This document shows, one piece after another, positions 60,616-64,000 of a stretch of 64,000 nt of DNA; the first letter of the stretch is position 1, and each line of letters begins with the position of its first letter. This stretch comes from Arachis hypogaea (Eukaryota > Streptophyta > Magnoliopsida > Fabales > Fabaceae): positions 13,093,878 to 13,157,877 of the forward strand of contig NC_092054.1 of assembly GCF_003086295.3 (NCBI RefSeq). Direction: 5' to 3'. A program made the position numbers and the translations under genes. Below the pieces are notes generated by a model. That model was not told the DNA's origin, did no database searches, and saw only the letters and a list, made by a program, of their open reading frames with translations.

Positions 60616-60969
60616 ACTATGGAACAAATTCACTGGAGTTTCAATGGAGCAATTATAAGAGTGATTATGATTGTCTCACTTTTTTAACTGGAGTTTCTTT
60701 TTTTTTTTCATTATCATTGTCTCTTTTTTAATTAAATTGGATGACTTACTATTGATTTCTGTGTTTTGTTGTTCATCAGTCATAATTTGATCTTCGCCAT
60801 TAAAAAATATTTATATTAATCACAGCAAACTTTTGTTGCGAACATTAGCTTATAAGGGTTGTTTGCTTCATAATAAAGTTAAAGCTATTAATTATTTTCT
60901 TCTATACACCAGTGCCTCAGTTTTTGAAGGAAGTAATTTTTGTTTTTACTCCATTGTTGTAATGTATAG

Positions 60970-61139
60970 TCTGCTGTGATGGAACTGATGGCAAAGTAAC
61001 ATGCTCAAATACCTGCTGGAAGACAGGGAAAGCTGTTTGGGATACGATGATAAAGAAGACTGCTACATATCAAGACAGTGTCAAGCTTTACAAGGAAGAA
61101 TTTGAAAAAACAAAATTAGCCCTGATTATAAGTGTATGA
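60970..61139 (+). pseudogene. Fragment of a glucosidase II beta-subunit gene
   Basis: After a TATAG acceptor-like site it reads CCDGTDGKVTCSNTCWKTGK, then AVWDTMIKKTATYQDSVKLY, then KEEFEKTKLAL, then a stop. Plant glucosidase II beta (the ER N-glycan trimming partner) has the LDL-receptor-A-like CDCCDGTDE-x-x-x-x-V-x-C-x-NTCWEAGK followed by a coiled coil with KKKIATYQEGV. The order and cysteines agree, but conserved acidic calcium ligands are missing (DGTDE becomes DGTDG). A remnant of one or two exons. Confidence 0.6.
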
Positions 61140-61751
61140 TAATGATACTAATGAAAGTGAGTATTTTGGTTTGGTTGTGAAGAAGAAGAAATCACGACGG
61201 CGAAAAAAGGAAGTATGACGGAAGAAGGAGAAGAGGGCGGCGACAATGGAAACTGATGGAAACTCAGCTTATTCTGTCCAGTCAGATGCAATTGAATATG
61301 AATCATATAAAAAGCTCCCCATAGGACTGTACCCAGACAGAGGTATTATTCTATCATTTCATTTTTGGGTTTTCATTAAATTTTGTTATGCTTTTTGCTA
61401 TCCTCTTTAGTACTCTTGATTATTCTATTTATTTGGGTTTGTTGATTACAGCCCTTATTCTATAACATATAGAGAAGAAAGAATAATTTGGTTTTGGATA
61501 TTCTATAACAGATAAGTTTGGAGCAATGAAGATCATCAAGTAATGCAAAAAAATTTCTGTAAGATCATTTTTTCACGGTTGTGTTTGTGTTGATCAGTTT
61601 TTCATCTATTAAATTTGTTCTTCATTTGGTCAAAATTTGTTCTCCTGCAGATCGCGCATACCCTTCCAGTTTCACTTAATAACATTGGAGGTGTATTAAT
61701 GGGAGCCTGTTCTGTATTAATGGGAAACTTTTGGGATACGCATACTACTGA

Positions 61752-61927
61752 CAGGGGCGGAGCTAGATAAAATATTAGAGGGGGGTCAAAAATATTTATA
61801 CAATAAACTAAGACTAAAATAAAATTTTAGGGGGGGCTAAACTGAAATTTACATATAATTTACATGTAAAAAATTAAAATTAGGGGGGGCCATCGCCCCC
61901 CTTTCCTACCACCTGGCTCCGCCCCTG
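61752..61927. mobile_element. hAT-type MITE, 176 bp
   Basis: Terminal inverted repeats CAGGGGCGGAGCTAG and CCTGGCTCCGCCCCTG, with a perfect 8 bp target duplication ACTACTGA (61744-61751 and 61928-61935). The interior has several G runs (AGGGGGGGCTAAAC, AGGGGGGGCC). 8 bp duplications and CAGGGGCGGAGC-type ends are typical of plant hAT MITEs. Confidence 0.92.
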
Positions 61928-62972
61928 ACTACTGAAACTCTGTTTGAGTCTGGGTAGCAGATATATCGGTAGGATTATCTTTTGCCAATCTGTTATTTTC
62001 AGCGGCAATTTAATTTTTTTGAGTTTAAGCCATCATTGACTTACTTCTTGGTGTCATATATGTATTAGGTAGGTAGCATTGTGGTCTTTTACAATTTTGG
62101 TTAGCTGAGCTAAATTGTTCATTATGCTATGTTTGGATCTTGGTGATGACTAATGCAGATACAGTTAGTTTACGGTGTTCTCCAACTATTGTGCAGAAAA
62201 AAAAATGGCCCCTTATAAATTTATGCTGAAAGAAGAGAAGAGAAGAAAAAAATACTTACTGCACAGATGGATGCACTTGGTTTAGGCACTTAGAAAAAAT
62301 GCTGAAAGAAGAGAAATACAAACCTTTCTTAAAAAAGTTTCAGTATATGTTACTCTATCATAGTTGTACCAATAAGATATGGGTTGGGAGGATGATTTTC
62401 TTTTCTTTTATCTGAAACAGTATGTTGAGCTTTTTTATTATCATCCTATGTTTCCTGGATTACAGCATTAGCGTACTCTTTGAAAAATTGAAACTCTTCA
62501 ACAATGAATATGATTCTTAAACTGGGTGAAATTCTAAATGCTTATATGAAGACAAATGACAAGCTAATGCTAACAATGTTAAGGTAAACTTAGGTAAACA
62601 TAAATAGTAAAATTCAACTCAAATTCGATTCAGTGAGTAAACATGTAAACTTTAGAATTTGATACCCTATCAGTATCCACTACATCATTGTAGTGCCAAG
62701 TTGTGGCTGTTTGTATAGGTTTCTTAATCAGAACCAACGAATGATCCAATTTGTGTTGCTGTTTATGTTCCAATACTGATTATTTGAAGAGGATCTGAAG
62801 TGTGTGACTGTCGAAAACAAAAAATTGGCTGAAATGCTCTTTATGCTTTGTGAGAACTAAAACTGTTATGCAGTGCTCAAAATTCAGATTATTAATCACT
62901 TTTGTTACCATTGAGATGTTATTCATAAGGAACCTTATTTGAATGATTTCCACTCATTACAATGTTGTGTAG

Positions 62973-63059
62973 TTAGTTGGAGATGATCTCTTGATATCTA
63001 ATGCAAAACGCATTGAGAAAGCAGTACTAGGGTATGTGTGTAATGCTCTTCTTCTTAAG
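62973..63059 (+). pseudogene. Isolated enolase exon
   Basis: An 87 bp open block flanked by a TGTGTAG acceptor and a perfect GTAAGT donor encodes [20 protein letters not shown], then YVCNALLLK. Plant enolases (2-phosphoglycerate to phosphoenolpyruvate) have VGDDLL-x-x-N-x-x-R-I-x-x-A-I...[12 protein letters not shown] around the catalytic lysine strand. It is in frame without stops, but neighbouring enolase exons were not found within about 900 bp on either side. Most likely a captured or relic exon; a gene with very long introns extending past the window is the alternative. Confidence 0.65.
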
Positions 63060-64000
63060 GTAAGTGATTAAAATTCAAATGGACTTTAAAGGAGTTCCTT
63101 TGTTCTCGCGTTTTCTTCATAAAATTAACTGTATTTCATTAATAGAGGTGTTTATATCCAAAGTTTGCAAAAAGTTGCTTCTGTGTGCAAATACATTAGA
63201 AAATATTGTTCACAAATTTTTTAGTCATATTAAATAACTGTTGCCTGAACTATTTTTGATAAATTTATTTTTCTTAATTGCTATCTTGCTATTCTTTTCT
63301 TGCTGTTCTTCCTCTACTATGGATTTCTATAGTATTTTATTTATGCATTTTGTTTTTGTCTATACATTTGTCTTTTACTTTTCTCTTTAAACGTGTAAAA
63401 AATTAATTTTAATTTTTACCGTAATTATAAATACAGATAAAAATTCAAAAACAACCAATTAGGCAGGACCTAGAAGCTACTCTTTGTTGTGATGTACACT
63501 GTAAGGATGTAGGAAGAAGTGAAGAACCCAATTCTCAGCTAACCAATGAACAAACCACTGCGGCTGCAACGCTTTCCTTCATTCAAACTTCAATTTTGTG
63601 GTAATGGCTACTAGACAGAAGCGCAACTATGAACTTATTGTTTTGTTAAATTTATATATAACCTTTGATGCAATTTCTTTTCCTCCTGTAAGTTTGTGAC
63701 TTAAAAAAAATATTTATTAAAAGGAGATTGGAACATGAAATTAAGAAAGAAAATAAAGCTCAAACAGATTGACCTTTGTTGTTTTTTTTTTTTCTTTTCT
63801 TTATTCTCCATTGTCTAAAATGTCAATTGCTGACATTTTTGTATCATCCAATAAACTTGAAAAATATATATTTCATCATTTAATAGCATTGGGAAGAACT
63901 AGAAAAGATTTTGGTTTAATTAAATTGAATTTTGATGAATAGGAGCAGTTTATTTTTTGTTTGCAGCTTAAACATATGATGCTTTGATGAGATGGTTTCA
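63060..64000. other. Intergenic end of window
   Basis: AT-rich DNA. 63460-63600 is less AT-rich but carries stops in all frames I read. No gene supported. Confidence 0.3.

Overview
The window is plant nuclear DNA from a legume, most likely an Arachis (peanut) species. The evidence is spliceosomal introns, plant ribosomal-protein promoter motifs, a plant CC-NBS-LRR gene, and plant LTR retrotransposons of the Athila-like, Tekay-chromovirus, SIRE-like and small copia types. The genus call is inference: the LTR starting TGATGAGCGGATAATTTATA and several MITEs look like repeats I associate with Arachis, but I could not run a search.

Layout. 1-6136: remnant of an Athila-like element (gag/protease, plant transposon-protein ORF, LTR, relic primer-binding site). 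6137-14689: a nearly complete but broken Tekay-type chromovirus on the minus strand, inserted in the 3' end of a SIRE-like copia element whose 3' LTR runs 14875-16729. 16730-27607: an old tandem duplication (about 3.85 kb per copy), each copy holding a chromovirus-type solo LTR. The first copy was later hit by a 1.7 kb Mutator-like element carrying a fragment of a clavaminate-synthase-like gene. 28080-30600: a second, unrelated tandem duplication whose right copy carries a Tourist-like MITE. 31459-33360: a MULE-derived MITE and a cluster of three SINE-like sequences. 33404-39114: two intact five-exon genes for 40S ribosomal protein S8 (eS8), arranged tail to tail, each with site II and telo-box motifs. 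39452-44683: a G-rich hAT-like element and a degenerate copia element with 201 bp LTRs, one LTR split by a MITE. 45249-56550: a resistance-gene neighbourhood with a receptor-like-protein relic, one intact 1213-residue CC-NBS-LRR gene, a relic of another NBS-LRR, and two pairs of repeats offset by about 8 kb. 59500-63100: a stretch holding isolated exons that resemble mitochondrial chaperonin-60, glucosidase II beta and enolase, which looks like gene-fragment capture.

The three genes likely to be functional are the two RPS8 copies (ribosome biogenesis, housekeeping) and the CNL immune receptor. The rest is mainly transposable elements, many datable relative to each other by nesting and by empty sites in paralogous copies. 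The most notable points are: the last codons and stop of the NBS-LRR gene appear to come from a MITE end, with a second MITE nested inside it; the Pack-MULE-like capture has a perfect 9 bp target duplication and an empty site in the sister copy; and three unrelated gene fragments lie together at 60.5-63.1 kb. I saw no CRISPR array, no bacterial feature and no convincing tRNA or snoRNA gene.
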